A DNA stretch of 5,111 nt from positions 21,538-26,648 of the forward strand of contig DHOG01000097.1 in assembly GCA_002410715.1 (NCBI GenBank). The letters run 5' to 3'. The DNA is from Ruminococcaceae bacterium UBA5396 (GTDB taxonomy: Bacteria; Bacillota; Clostridia; Oscillospirales; Acutalibacteraceae). The notes below the pieces were generated by a model. The model worked only from the letters and a program-made list of their open reading frames with translations. It was not told the DNA's origin and did no database searches. The translations under genes and the position numbers were made by a program. Shown piece by piece: positions 1 through 5,111 of the stretch (position 1 is the stretch's first letter; each line of letters begins with the position of its first letter).

Positions 1-522
1 CACCGATGGAAGACCGCGGAATGATTTTGGAACATCGGGGTTATCCAGTCTTTCCATGCCCTCTGTAGTCAACCACGACAGCAGTAAAAACCCTGCGCAA
101 GCACCAAGCGAAAGCCCGATTGCGCCGGGAAGGGACACCGAAAACTGATGATTGATGATCAAAGCGATGCCGATTACAAGATTATTAAAGGCTGCAATCG
201 GAAGCAGACGGCTTATACGGCTGAAAACCTCCGGAAATCTTTTTCTTAGCAGCACAACCGAAGCTATATACAACAGGGCAGTAACGGTGACAATCATCAA
301 TGGGCGTATATATTTTGATATAACGCTTGTTCCAATCAGAAGGTCAAGGGGATAGCAAACCAGCACAGTCAATGTTGCGAATATGCAAAGAAGCGCGCTA
401 AATGGAAGAATGTTGGTCCTTTTTTTGGAGATGCGAATCATAACCGATGATCCAAATCCGGTCATAAGGACAACGTTCTGAAGAACTGCCGCAGCCAGTA
501 TAAATTTTATAAAATCTGTCAT
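1..522 (-). CDS. rnfA: RnfA-like membrane subunit, 3' end cut by window edge, [2Fe-2S] cysteines absent
   Basis: The window holds 174 codons of an integral membrane protein of the RnfA/RsxA (NqrE-like) family; about 20 C-terminal residues lie beyond position 1. From the ATG at 522 it aligns from memory without gaps to the N-terminus of E. coli RsxA (MTDxxxxF...L.N.VL...G). It keeps the late family signature DVPKSFRGLP (residues 163-172 or so) and NNLVIGIAL near residue 113. Several hydrophobic segments fit the family's six-helix topology. In Rnf, one Cys in each half of RnfA pairs with two in RnfE to hold a [2Fe-2S] cluster in the membrane. Here those positions are Ser26 (codon 445-447) and Asn114 (codon 181-183). 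The remaining Cys (46, 56, 142) are at non-family positions. An AAAGGA ribosome site lies 13 nt upstream, rather far, but family alignment supports this ATG. It is the last visible gene of the operon; rnfB would normally follow. Family assignment is firm, but an electron-transfer role is doubtful. Confidence 0.88.
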   Translation of the reverse strand, partial: MTDFIKFILAAAVLQNVVLMTGFGSSVMIRISKKRTNILPFSALLCIFATLTVLVCYPLDLLIGTSVISKYIRPLMIVTVTALLYIASVVLLRKRFPEVFSRISRLLPIAAFNNLVIGIALIINHQFSVSLPGAIGLSLGACAGFLLLSWLTTEGMERLDNPDVPKSFRGLPSV

Positions 523-578
523 GTAAAGATACAAGTCCTTTCCGGTTTTATTTGAAAGGGGTTTGATATACTGCCTTT

Positions 579-1241
579 CTATCCATTCAGACGCACGGAG
601 GCGTTTTCACGCCTTGCTATAACTGATTGAATCCACTGCAAAAATGCAGCCATAAAGCCAAGCAGCAGGAACGCCGCATAGGGAAGTGCCGCTTCCGGAA
701 GGACAATGGCAAAATTCAACGTTTCACCCCAAAGTGTACCAAAGGATGCCATCTCCCGCAATGCCGAAACGACACATATAACCAACCCGAAACCAAGGGA
801 TGAGGCGATGGCGTCGGTCAGTGCCACAACCGGGACATGACTTACCGAAAATCCGCCGGCCCTGTATGAAACCAGAGTGTTGACTGCGGTTAGGGGCAAA
901 AACACATAGAGTGAGGCATACAGCTCGTTTGAAACCGAGCGATCCAGCAAAACTGCGGCACCAAGAAGAATCAGAGCAGCGCCCACTGAATAGATGGGTG
1001 CCCGAACCCAGGTGGGAAGCTTATCGCCAAACAGTGACATGAACAGGCTTGCCGGAAGAAGTACGGCGGCAGTGCATAGCGTGAGTACAACACCCTTTTG
1101 AAGTGTGACGCCGGCTGCAAGGATGGGGGTGATTCCGATTGCCTGAACCAGAACAATATTCTTTGTCAAGAACGTATCCAAAAACACATTTTTTATTTCA
1201 GTCATGGTTTTGGAGAACGGCTGTTTTTCAACTTTACTCAT
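579..1241 (-). CDS. rnfE: RnfE-like membrane subunit, [2Fe-2S] cysteines replaced by Thr
   Basis: This 220-residue, multi-helix membrane protein belongs to the RnfE/RsxE (NqrD-like) family. Family landmarks are NIVLVQAIGITP (residues 28-39), the R-x-P-I-Y segment near 80-84, FLPLTAVNT (114-122), a D followed by a Gly-containing helix (143-152), and ALREMASFGTLWG (160-172). In working Rnf complexes the first landmark reads ...GLCP and the third ...VNC, and those two Cys share the membrane [2Fe-2S] cluster with RnfA. Here both are Thr: Thr38 (codon 1128-1130, ACC) and Thr122 (codon 876-878, ACT). Cys56 and Cys156 are not at the family positions. The start codon overlaps the rnfD stop as ATGA, and AAGGAGA lies 8 nt upstream, so translation is probably coupled. 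rnfG, normally just before rnfE, is missing. Family call is secure; function is uncertain because the cofactor site is gone. Confidence 0.92.
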   Translation of the reverse strand: MSKVEKQPFSKTMTEIKNVFLDTFLTKNIVLVQAIGITPILAAGVTLQKGVVLTLCTAAVLLPASLFMSLFGDKLPTWVRAPIYSVGAALILLGAAVLLDRSVSNELYASLYVFLPLTAVNTLVSYRAGGFSVSHVPVVALTDAIASSLGFGLVICVVSALREMASFGTLWGETLNFAIVLPEAALPYAAFLLLGFMAAFLQWIQSVIARRENASVRLNG

Positions 1242-2230
1242 GCCGAATGTCTCCTTCTCTTTATACGCTTCAGATTCACGGCATACCAGCCAAGCCTGTC
1301 CAATGTGGTCGCAAAGGCATTAACCAGCAGAATTGCAAAGCATGCCCCTTCTTCAAAACGACCGAAATAGCGCATCAGCATAACAAACAGTCCCGCAAGA
1401 ACGCCGAAAGCCGTTCTTCCAAGCCAGTGCCTCGGGGCGGTAACAGGATCGTTGAGCATGAAAATACCGCAGAACAGAAGATAGCCCGAACACAGCTCTG
1501 CCATTACGCTTCCTGTCAAACCGCCCGAAACACGCGGAAAAAGGGCGGCCAATAGCGCACAAGTGGCAAGATAGGGGAATATAATATATGGTGTAATCGT
1601 CCTGCGCACAAGTAAAAACAATCCGCATGCAAGCAAAATGGCAATGGCAGTTGCCCCAATCGGACCGGGGAAATTGCCCAGCAGAAGCATGGTCGGCGAA
1701 TATAGTGTTTGACCTCCGCTCGCAAGCTGGGCGGCAGGAGATGACAGGGTAATCACCTCGCTCAATGCTCGGCTTGAAAGGGGAAGGGGAATGCCCAGAC
1801 CGGGGTCGGGATATGTAAAAAAGAAACCGGGAAAGCACAGCGTTACGGCAGCCAACCCTGCGGCAGCCGGATTGAACAGATTGCGGCCGCTGCCGCCCAT
1901 GGGCATTTTAACCGCAAAAATGGCAAACGCAGCGCCTGCAACAGGAAGCCAATAGGGTGACAACGGAGAGACAAGCGAGCCGATCAACACACCGGTTACC
2001 GCAGCCGAACCGTCTGAAATCTTGGGCTTTCTCCTCATTAGAAGATACCCGAATGTTTCAAACAAGACGGCGCTGAGAAGCCCTGTCAGAACAAGCAAAA
2101 CAGGGCGCACTCCATAATAGATCGCCGATATAACACACAGCGGTGCAAATACAATCAGCAAATCTGCGCACATCTGTGAGCCGCGTTCGCTGCACCTGAG
2201 GTGGGGAGCATGCGCCATTTTAAAATTCAT
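1238..2230 (-). CDS. rnfD: RnfD-like membrane subunit lacking the flavinylated threonine
   Basis: Predicted 330-residue membrane protein of the RnfD/NqrB family. The ATG at 2230 is chosen over an in-frame GTG at 2239 because it gives the family N-terminus (MNF...APHLR, residues 1-12) and has GGGGTGA 5 nt upstream; the GTG falls inside that Shine-Dalgarno. Family landmarks follow in order: SDGSAAVTG (72-80), a Gly-rich stretch and NPA (GGSGRNLFNPAAAG, 112-125), FMLNDPVTAP (257-266) and a C-terminal EEG...LLVNAFATTLDR (293-312). RnfD normally carries FMN bound through a phosphoester to the second Thr of an S-T/G-A-T-P-L motif. The matching place here reads SPAAQL (164-169, bases 1724-1741), with Ala167 replacing that Thr. 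The gene overlaps the end of rnfC by 11 nt and rnfE by 4 nt. The reading frame is intact, so it is probably expressed, but as a protein without covalent FMN. Confidence 0.9.
   Translation of the reverse strand: MNFKMAHAPHLRCSERGSQMCADLLIVFAPLCVISAIYYGVRPVLLVLTGLLSAVLFETFGYLLMRRKPKISDGSAAVTGVLIGSLVSPLSPYWLPVAGAAFAIFAVKMPMGGSGRNLFNPAAAGLAAVTLCFPGFFFTYPDPGLGIPLPLSSRALSEVITLSSPAAQLASGGQTLYSPTMLLLGNFPGPIGATAIAILLACGLFLLVRRTITPYIIFPYLATCALLAALFPRVSGGLTGSVMAELCSGYLLFCGIFMLNDPVTAPRHWLGRTAFGVLAGLFVMLMRYFGRFEEGACFAILLVNAFATTLDRLGWYAVNLKRIKRRRHSA
1250..1256 (-). promoter_or_regulatory. Ribosome binding site of rnfE
   Basis: AAGGAGA on the minus strand, 8 nt before the ATG at 1241 and inside the end of rnfD. 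It confirms the rnfE start and shows that rnfD and rnfE are directly adjacent, leaving no room for an rnfG gene. Confidence 0.8.
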
Positions 2231-3551
2231 CGCCGTCACCCCACTTCACAAAGATATTACCGTGTGCATCACGGGCTTCCAGTACCTTGGCGGTTACATC
2301 CAGTCCGGATGGGCAAACATGCGAGCAGACGCCGCAGCCATCGCATTCTTCCGGAAGAAGAGGTGCCAGCCGTTCATACTGCATGTTGTCCAGACGGCGC
2401 ATAATTTCAAAAGGGAGAAGATTCTTATGGCAGGCGCTTACGCAGCGACCACAGCCTATGCAGGCGTGTGTCGGGACTTGTGTACGTGTTTTTAGCGCGA
2501 GGATACAGGTAATACCGGGTACGACGGGGATGTCGGTGTGCTGAACCGTAATGCCTGTCATGGCATCACCCAGAATGACATATTCGGGATCCTGGGCAAG
2601 ACCGCAGAAGCGAAGCACATCTTCTACCATTGTACCAAACGGAACCCGCACATTTTGGGGATTTGCCACGGCATCGCCCGAAACCGTCACCACACAGTCG
2701 CAGGGCGGTTGGTCAAACGCCGCCGCCCGGTAGAGTGCAAGACAGGACTGTACCCCTATGCGGCAAATTGCCGCACCGCTTGTATGCACTGCCGGCTTGG
2801 ATGGATACTTACGGTGAACCGAAATCAGTTCATCTTTATTTAGCATTGTACTTAACTTTTGATGCCTTTTCTTTGACAGCTTGACGGCAATGTGATATCC
2901 CGCCGCACCCATCGCGCGGGCAGCCAAGGCAAGACCGTCCCGGACCTGTTCGGCAGATTCATTTAAAACCGACCACGAGGCGGAGCCATAGGGTTCCTGT
3001 TCGGTGCCGTCGGCAATCAACATGATATGTTTGCCTTTGCGCCATGATGCCAGCTTGGAAGCCAGCAGTTGGCCGTCCAATTCATCGATTATTCCTTTTT
3101 TGAAGGCCAGTTCAAGAATCGCTTCGGAGGTGAGGGAGTCCACCGGCTTTTTCCTGCCGAATTCTCCGCCGGTTGCCATACAGTCGATGACCGCGCATGC
3201 CACATCTCCCAGCAGCGGATGCATGATGCTGCACTGAGATGAAATAACGCCGGATACAGGCGCATAGACAGGACACCCGTCCTTTTGCTCCGGTAAACCC
3301 AATATGCTTCCGATTAAAACCGTATCATAATTTCCGGCAACGAGATGGCAACTGCTTCCATCGCCTGACAGAAGCGGCATAACAATCTGTGAAGGCGGGG
3401 TTATATTGGCAATTTGGCGGGATGCTGCCGGTTCTTTTAAAAAAGGGAGCAGTACGCCCCTTTTAAGAGGAGGCTGCTCACCGCGTCTATGGTGCGGCAG
3501 TTTGCCGCCGATTAAAGATGACTGACCGTCACTTTTAGTAAATTTCGACAT
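2220..3551 (-). CDS. rnfC: RnfC-like subunit: two [4Fe-4S] motifs kept, FMN/NADH-binding motif lost
   Basis: This 443-residue soluble protein, normal in length for clostridial RnfC, starts with the family's GG..P.H segment (residues 15-21). A biotinyl-like barrel follows (VYAPVSGVISS, 95-105), then a Rossmann-like region, an SLBB-like segment (VVTVSGDAVANPQNVRVPFG, 287-306) and a ferredoxin-like C-terminus. The two cluster motifs are C364-C367-C370-C374 and C403-C406-C409-C413. The first is followed by His375 where Pro is usual. In RnfC, FMN and NADH bind at a GLGGxxFPT loop and an ECEP motif. The loop here is D-E-L-D-G-Q-L-L-A-S (156-165), with its glycines and FPT gone, and ECEP is EQEP (184-187). 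The later QGGEKQL-type motif after KYP (248-250) is also absent. It is the first gene of the operon, with AGGTGA 7 nt before the ATG. Clusters could still accept electrons, but direct NADH oxidation looks unlikely. Confidence 0.92.
   Translation of the reverse strand: MSKFTKSDGQSSLIGGKLPHHRRGEQPPLKRGVLLPFLKEPAASRQIANITPPSQIVMPLLSGDGSSCHLVAGNYDTVLIGSILGLPEQKDGCPVYAPVSGVISSQCSIMHPLLGDVACAVIDCMATGGEFGRKKPVDSLTSEAILELAFKKGIIDELDGQLLASKLASWRKGKHIMLIADGTEQEPYGSASWSVLNESAEQVRDGLALAARAMGAAGYHIAVKLSKKRHQKLSTMLNKDELISVHRKYPSKPAVHTSGAAICRIGVQSCLALYRAAAFDQPPCDCVVTVSGDAVANPQNVRVPFGTMVEDVLRFCGLAQDPEYVILGDAMTGITVQHTDIPVVPGITCILALKTRTQVPTHACIGCGRCVSACHKNLLPFEIMRRLDNMQYERLAPLLPEECDGCGVCSHVCPSGLDVTAKVLEARDAHGNIFVKWGDGDEF
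2236..2242 (-). promoter_or_regulatory. Ribosome binding site deciding the rnfD start
   Basis: GGGGTGA on the minus strand, 5 nt before the ATG at 2230 and within the last codons of rnfC. It favours that ATG over the upstream in-frame GTG at 2239, which overlaps the site itself. Confidence 0.6.
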
Positions 3552-3558
3552 CCTGATT

Positions 3559-3564
3559 TCACCT
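3559..3564 (-). promoter_or_regulatory. Ribosome binding site of rnfC
   Basis: AGGTGA on the minus strand (within AAGAGGTGA), 7 nt before the ATG at 3551. It supports that start codon for the first gene of the operon. Confidence 0.7.
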
Positions 3565-3594
3565 CTTGCAAATAGCCTGTCCCCATAATATCAT

Positions 3595-3625
3595 ATAATA
3601 GGAGGAGTCGGCTCGGATCATACAA
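3595..3625 (-). promoter_or_regulatory. Possible promoter of the rnf-like operon
   Basis: On the minus strand, TTGTAT (3620-3625) and TATTAT (3595-3600) resemble -35 and -10 boxes, but the 19-nt spacer is longer than ideal. A second TATTAT lies 10 nt downstream (3585-3590). The A+T-rich block between 3585 and 3600 is the best promoter candidate before rnfC, and no gene precedes rnfC on this strand, so a promoter must lie in this gap. Confidence 0.35.
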
Positions 3626-3634
3626 TTTCCTTGC

Positions 3635-3643
3635 TGGTATGCT
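3635..3643 (+). promoter_or_regulatory. Possible extended -10 promoter of the mecA-like gene
   Basis: TGGTATGCT matches an extended -10 (TGnTATnnT) on the plus strand. No convincing -35 lies 16-18 nt upstream. Transcription from here would begin near 3650, just before the inverted repeat at 3658-3688. This is weak evidence, offered because the divergent gene needs its own promoter in this gap. Confidence 0.3.
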
Positions 3644-3657
3644 CTTAAAGGAATCAT

Positions 3658-3688
3658 GGGCGTGTCCCTAAAGCAAGAACACACGCCC
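3658..3688. repeat. Perfect 8-bp inverted repeat in the mecA leader
   Basis: GGGCGTGT (3658-3665) and ACACGCCC (3681-3688) are exact reverse complements separated by 15 nt. The repeat lies between the putative mecA promoter and its ribosome site. It could fold as a G+C-rich hairpin in the transcript or act as an operator for a dimeric repressor. No T-run follows, so it is not a standard intrinsic terminator. Confidence 0.5.
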
Positions 3689-3705
3689 CAAATATTATCT
3701 CGCAC

Positions 3706-3711
3706 AGGGGG
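3706..3711 (+). promoter_or_regulatory. Ribosome binding site deciding the mecA GTG start
   Basis: AGGGGG lies 7 nt before the GTG at 3719. The alternative ATG at 3656 has only a poorly placed AAGGA 3-4 nt before it and would add 21 residues unlike any MecA N-terminus. Confidence 0.65.
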
Positions 3712-3718
3712 AACGGCC

Positions 3719-4303
3719 GTGAAAATCGATTTGCTGGAAAATGGTTGCTTGAAGATTCTTCTGACGGAGGAGGATTTAAGGGATTTTCATTTAACCTTTG
3801 AAGATCTTGACTATAACAATGACAGTACCCGCAGCGCGCTGCAGCAGCTGCTTGAGACCGCGCGGCGCGAAACAGGCTTTGACGCATCCGGAAACCTGAT
3901 TATTGAAGCATTGCCGGTAGACGGAGGGTGCCTGCTGCTTTTGACACCGGCAGGCGGAAAACGGCATGTACGCATGAAGCGTGTCGTAGGCCCATACATA
4001 TTTGAGCTGGATGATGTCGATACCGTTCTTCACCTGGCAAAAAGTGTAGGTGGCAATACTCCGCCCATGTTCGGCAGCTCATTATACCGTTTTAATAAAC
4101 GATACCGTCTTGTGCTATACCCCGGCGCTCCTTTGTCACGGGAAATGGGAAATCTGCTTTGTGAGTTTGCCCATCCTGCGGGAGAGGGCGACGCCGCCGC
4201 GGCATATACTGCCGAACACGGCGAATCCATCGCTGTGGGTGACGCCCTTAACCGAATCTGTGCTGCCATGTACAAAGGCACAAGCGGTCATATCGAACAT
4301 TAA
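3719..4303 (+). CDS. mecA: MecA-family ClpC adaptor protein
   Basis: From the GTG at 3719 the product has 194 residues and begins VKIDLLENGCLKILLTEEDL, matching the family start (MKIE.L.ENKI...LT.EDL). The N-terminal substrate-binding domain spans about residues 1-75, with DLDYNNDSTRSALQQLLETA (29-48), GFD (53-55) and LIIEALPVDGG (60-70). A short basic linker follows. The C-terminal ClpC-binding domain runs from about residue 92 (PYIFELDDVDTVLHLAK) through SSLYRFNKRYRLVLYP to the late AYTAEHGESI. In Bacillus, MecA delivers proteins such as ComK to ClpC/ClpP for degradation and promotes ClpC hexamer assembly; the clients here are unknown. The length is a little under Bacillus MecA (about 218), normal for clostridial members. 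It is transcribed away from the rnf-like operon and ends 14 nt before the end of rpe. YpbH-type paralogues share this fold, so the exact subfamily is open. Confidence 0.82.
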   Translation: MKIDLLENGCLKILLTEEDLRDFHLTFEDLDYNNDSTRSALQQLLETARRETGFDASGNLIIEALPVDGGCLLLLTPAGGKRHVRMKRVVGPYIFELDDVDTVLHLAKSVGGNTPPMFGSSLYRFNKRYRLVLYPGAPLSREMGNLLCEFAHPAGEGDAAAAYTAEHGESIAVGDALNRICAAMYKGTSGHIEH

Positions 4304-4317
4304 TCGGTGATATCATC
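4304..4317. other. Short gap between convergent mecA and rpe
   Basis: Only 14 nt separate the two stop codons. The gap contains an 8-bp palindrome TGATATCA (4308-4315) but no loop or T-run, so no bidirectional terminator is visible. Transcripts from the two genes probably overlap at their 3' ends. Confidence 0.5.
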
Positions 4318-4971
4318 CTATGAATGAGTAATACTTTGAATCGATCTGGTCAACGCCATGGCGTCGTCTGCGGTAAAAAGAGCATTGCCTACAACGGCGA
4401 TGTCAGCACCCGCCCGGGATGCAACAACAGCAGTCTCGGCATTAATGCCACCGTCAACTTCAAGCTCCGCCTTTAGGCCGCGGCGGTCAATTTCTTTTCT
4501 GATCGCCGCTGTCTTTGGCATCATATCGTGCATGAAGCTTTGTCCGCCGAATCCCGGTTCAACCGTCATAACCAGAACCAGTCCCAGCTTGTCCAGATAG
4601 GGAAAGACCGCCCCGGCAGGTGTGGCAGGTTTGAGGGTGAGCGCTGCTTGTTTGCCACGGGACAGAATATGGTCAAGGGTTGCATCAATCGGAGAATCAC
4701 ATTCCACATGGATATTGATAATATCGGCGCCCGCATCCGCAAATGCATCGATCAACCGATCGGGATACTGCATCATGAGATGAACATCAAACGGAAGATC
4801 AGTCAATGGCCGCAGACGCTTGATGACCGGAGGGCCGAAAGATAAATTCGGCACAAATACGCCATCCATAACATCAAGATGGAGCATATCCGCGCCTGAT
4901 TGCTCAACAAATCGAATTTCCTCTGCAAGATGGGCATAATCGCATGTTAGGATTGAGGGTGAAACTTTCAT
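4318..4971 (-). CDS. rpe: Ribulose-phosphate 3-epimerase
   Basis: This 217-residue cytosolic TIM-barrel enzyme interconverts D-ribulose 5-phosphate and D-xylulose 5-phosphate in the pentose phosphate pathway. It has the full family length and all expected motifs: SPSIL (4-8), HLDVMDGVFVPN (31-42), DVHLMM (62-67), TVEPGFGGQSF (136-146) and EVDGGI (171-176). Metal ligands are expected to be His31, Asp33, His64 and Asp173, with Asp33 and Asp173 also acting as the acid/base pair; the Gly-rich GFGGQ and GGI loops and a late VVGNALF strand form the phosphate site. The ATG at 4971 has GGAGG 8 nt upstream and a good promoter about 60 nt further up. In many Firmicutes rpe follows rsgA in an operon; here an own promoter precedes it and no upstream gene can be identified in the remaining sequence. 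Confidence 0.97.
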   Translation of the reverse strand: MKVSPSILTCDYAHLAEEIRFVEQSGADMLHLDVMDGVFVPNLSFGPPVIKRLRPLTDLPFDVHLMMQYPDRLIDAFADAGADIINIHVECDSPIDATLDHILSRGKQAALTLKPATPAGAVFPYLDKLGLVLVMTVEPGFGGQSFMHDMMPKTAAIRKEIDRRGLKAELEVDGGINAETAVVASRAGADIAVVGNALFTADDAMALTRSIQSITHS

Positions 4972-4979
4972 ATGCGGAT

Positions 4980-4984
4980 CCTCC
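4980..4984 (-). promoter_or_regulatory. Ribosome binding site of rpe
   Basis: GGAGG on the minus strand, 8 nt before the ATG at 4971. Near-ideal sequence and spacing confirm the start. Confidence 0.8.
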
Positions 4985-5028
4985 GGAATTGTTTACATTC
5001 TGTGCAGCATGATAAACTGCGCTTTTTT

Positions 5029-5057
5029 ATTTTAACGCATATAGATTAAAAGGTCAA
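5029..5057 (-). promoter_or_regulatory. Sigma-A-type promoter of rpe
   Basis: On the minus strand TTGACC (5052-5057) and TAAAAT (5029-5034) are separated by exactly 17 nt, close to the TTGACA/TATAAT consensus. This predicts a leader of about 50 nt before rpe and independent transcription of that gene. Confidence 0.65.
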
Positions 5058-5075
5058 TGGTAAGTGGGGCGGGAG

Positions 5076-5102
5076 ATTCTATTTGCGGTGTGCAAGTGTC
5101 AA
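5076..5102 (-). promoter_or_regulatory. Possible second upstream promoter for rpe
   Basis: A perfect TTGACA box (5097-5102) is followed on the minus strand by TAGAAT (5076-5081), but the spacer is only 15 nt, shorter than optimal. It could be a weak tandem promoter or chance; the rest of this 5' end shows no gene. Confidence 0.25.
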
Positions 5103-5111
5103 TGATGGGTG

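Noticed and set aside
1098..1555. Plus-strand open frames of 90 and 138 codons opposite rnfE and rnfD
   Set aside because: They lie antisense to well-supported genes, have Cys/His/Arg-rich unrelated composition and no ribosome site or recognisable domain.
2231..2239. In-frame GTG start for rnfD three codons upstream
   Set aside because: It lies within the Shine-Dalgarno sequence of the ATG at 2230, and family proteins start at about the later position.
1..3551. Rnf-like genes as pseudogenes
   Set aside because: All frames are open at near-full length, with good ribosome sites, overlaps typical of coupled translation and preserved scaffold motifs; the losses are point-specific at cofactor sites.
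3656..3718. Upstream ATG that would extend the mecA-like protein by 21 residues
   Set aside because: The extension does not resemble MecA, covers the inverted repeat, and has poor ribosome-site spacing; the GTG at 3719 has AGGGGG at 7 nt and the family N-terminus.
5003..5022. GCAG/CTGC inverted repeat in the rpe leader
   Set aside because: The stem is only about 4 bp, with no T-run or conserved riboswitch features; likely chance.
5032..5109. Open minus-strand frame of about 25 codons ending at a TAA near 5034
   Set aside because: It could be the tail of a gene upstream of rpe, but it is short, unrecognisable and overlaps the rpe promoter boxes; not enough to call.

Overview
The window looks like a chromosomal segment from an anaerobic Firmicute of the class Clostridia, judged by eye at roughly 50% G+C. 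The evidence is an Rnf-type cluster in clostridial order, an adjacent mecA-family adaptor gene, and strong AGGAGG-type ribosome binding sites. The species cannot be named from the sequence.

Layout. Positions 1-3551 hold a tightly packed minus-strand operon, read from right to left as rnfC, rnfD, rnfE, rnfA. rnfA runs off the left edge. The junctions are an 11-nt overlap (C/D), a 4-nt ATGA overlap (D/E) and a 56-nt gap (E/A). Positions 3552-3718 form a divergent intergenic region. A plus-strand mecA-like gene follows (3719-4303) and converges, with only 14 nt between the stop codons, on a minus-strand rpe gene (4318-4971). rpe has a good sigma-A-type promoter at 5029-5057. The last ~50 nt contain no gene I can support.

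Main point. The Rnf genes are all intact and clearly homologous to Rnf subunits, yet almost every redox-cofactor site expected in the complex is missing. rnfG, which encodes the covalent-FMN subunit normally found between rnfD and rnfE, is absent. RnfD has Ala where the flavinylated Thr should be. RnfA and RnfE lack all four Cys that bind the intramembrane [2Fe-2S] cluster (Ser/Asn in RnfA, Thr/Thr in RnfE). RnfC has lost the glycine-rich FMN/NADH motif. Only the two CxxCxxCxxxC [4Fe-4S] motifs of RnfC remain. Such coordinated loss in open, well-spaced genes suggests a repurposed Rnf-like membrane complex rather than a decaying Na+/H+-pumping ferredoxin:NAD+ oxidoreductase. Its function is unknown. 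Whether rnfB lies beyond the left edge, and whether a canonical rnf operon exists elsewhere in the genome, cannot be seen here.

The other two genes are housekeeping in character: a ClpC adaptor of the MecA family and ribulose-phosphate 3-epimerase. They have no evident functional link to the Rnf-like operon.
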